A stretch of DNA of 39,270 nucleotides from positions 1-39,270 of the forward strand of contig JAIXRO010000115.1 of assembly GCA_027485145.1 (NCBI GenBank), in the 5' to 3' direction. The position numbers were made by a program, and so were the translations under genes. This stretch comes from Hyphomonadaceae bacterium. Lineage in GTDB: Bacteria > Pseudomonadota > Alphaproteobacteria > Caulobacterales > Hyphomonadaceae. Shown piece after piece: positions 39,260-39,270 of the stretch (position 1 is the stretch's first letter; the number at the start of each line of letters is the position of its first letter). The notes beneath the pieces are model-generated. The model had not been told where the DNA came from. It was given only the letters and a program-made list of their open reading frames with translations, and did no database searches.

Positions 39260-39270
39260 GGAGCGCCATA

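Noticed and set aside
1-39270. tRNA, rRNA, CRISPR, insertion sequence or origin
   Set aside because: No T-loop-like tRNA signature, repeat-spacer pattern, transposase frame or terminal inverted repeats were found. This was a by-eye scan, so tRNAscan and Infernal runs would be decisive.

Overview
The window is an ordinary, gene-dense stretch of chromosome from a GC-rich alphaproteobacterium. It is most like the Hyphomonadaceae/Caulobacterales, such as marine Hyphomonas-type bacteria. That placement is inferred from the gene set and style: a SAM-II riboswitch before metA, EcfG-type promoter motifs (GGAAC-N16/17-CGTT), ubiE/ubiB next to mutM, coaBC near dut, hpf-ptsN, hemW-rdgB, MnmC, and a sigma-54 driven psp operon. 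I found no tRNA, rRNA, CRISPR array, insertion sequence or prophage.

Layout. 1-4.2 kb: the 3' end of lpdA, a periplasmic MTAP-like lipoprotein, and a GNAT/Pif1-like helicase pair. 4.2-6.5 kb: two tandem RDD membrane proteins with an unusual repeated TFGKK N-terminal signature, then two small PspB-like membrane/coiled-coil proteins. 6.5-9 kb: dut and coaBC, separated by a membrane-anchored GIY-YIG-like gene of different base composition. 9-16 kb: small periplasmic and GFA proteins, ubiB, a 54-aa membrane protein with an EcfG-type promoter, ubiE, mutM, an FAD monooxygenase and an SDR. 16-25 kb: lipid and acyl-CoA metabolism (two acyl-CoA dehydrogenase-fold proteins, two crotonases, a PlsC-like acyltransferase), MetA with its SAM-II riboswitch, DoxX, DUF3088, and nitronate monooxygenase. 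25-29.4 kb: an M3 peptidase lipoprotein, a strong bidirectional terminator, hpf-ptsN and a WecG/TagA glycosyltransferase. 29.4-32.6 kb: the phage-shock locus, with pspF divergent from a sigma-54 operon encoding a 43-aa peptide, PspA, a 36-aa peptide, PspB, PspC and a 61-aa peptide. 32.6-39.3 kb: mnmC, a CsbD-family gene with an EcfG-type promoter, a translationally coupled trio (two PF14542-type acetyltransferases and a YcgN-type cysteine-cluster protein), xerC, rdgB-hemW and a DUF2975 protein.

The unifying theme is envelope and general stress. PspF/PspABC plus three unannotated micropeptides should respond to membrane damage. The 66- and 76-aa proteins near 6 kb share a coiled-coil signature with the PspC C-terminus, which suggests that the Psp network has satellite members. 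Two stress-type promoters (12.2 kb and 34.5 kb) drive small proteins. The most novel candidates are the micropeptide-laden psp operon with its satellites, the duplicated TFGKK-RDD proteins with a duplicated promoter, and the membrane-tethered GIY-YIG gene between coaBC and dut.
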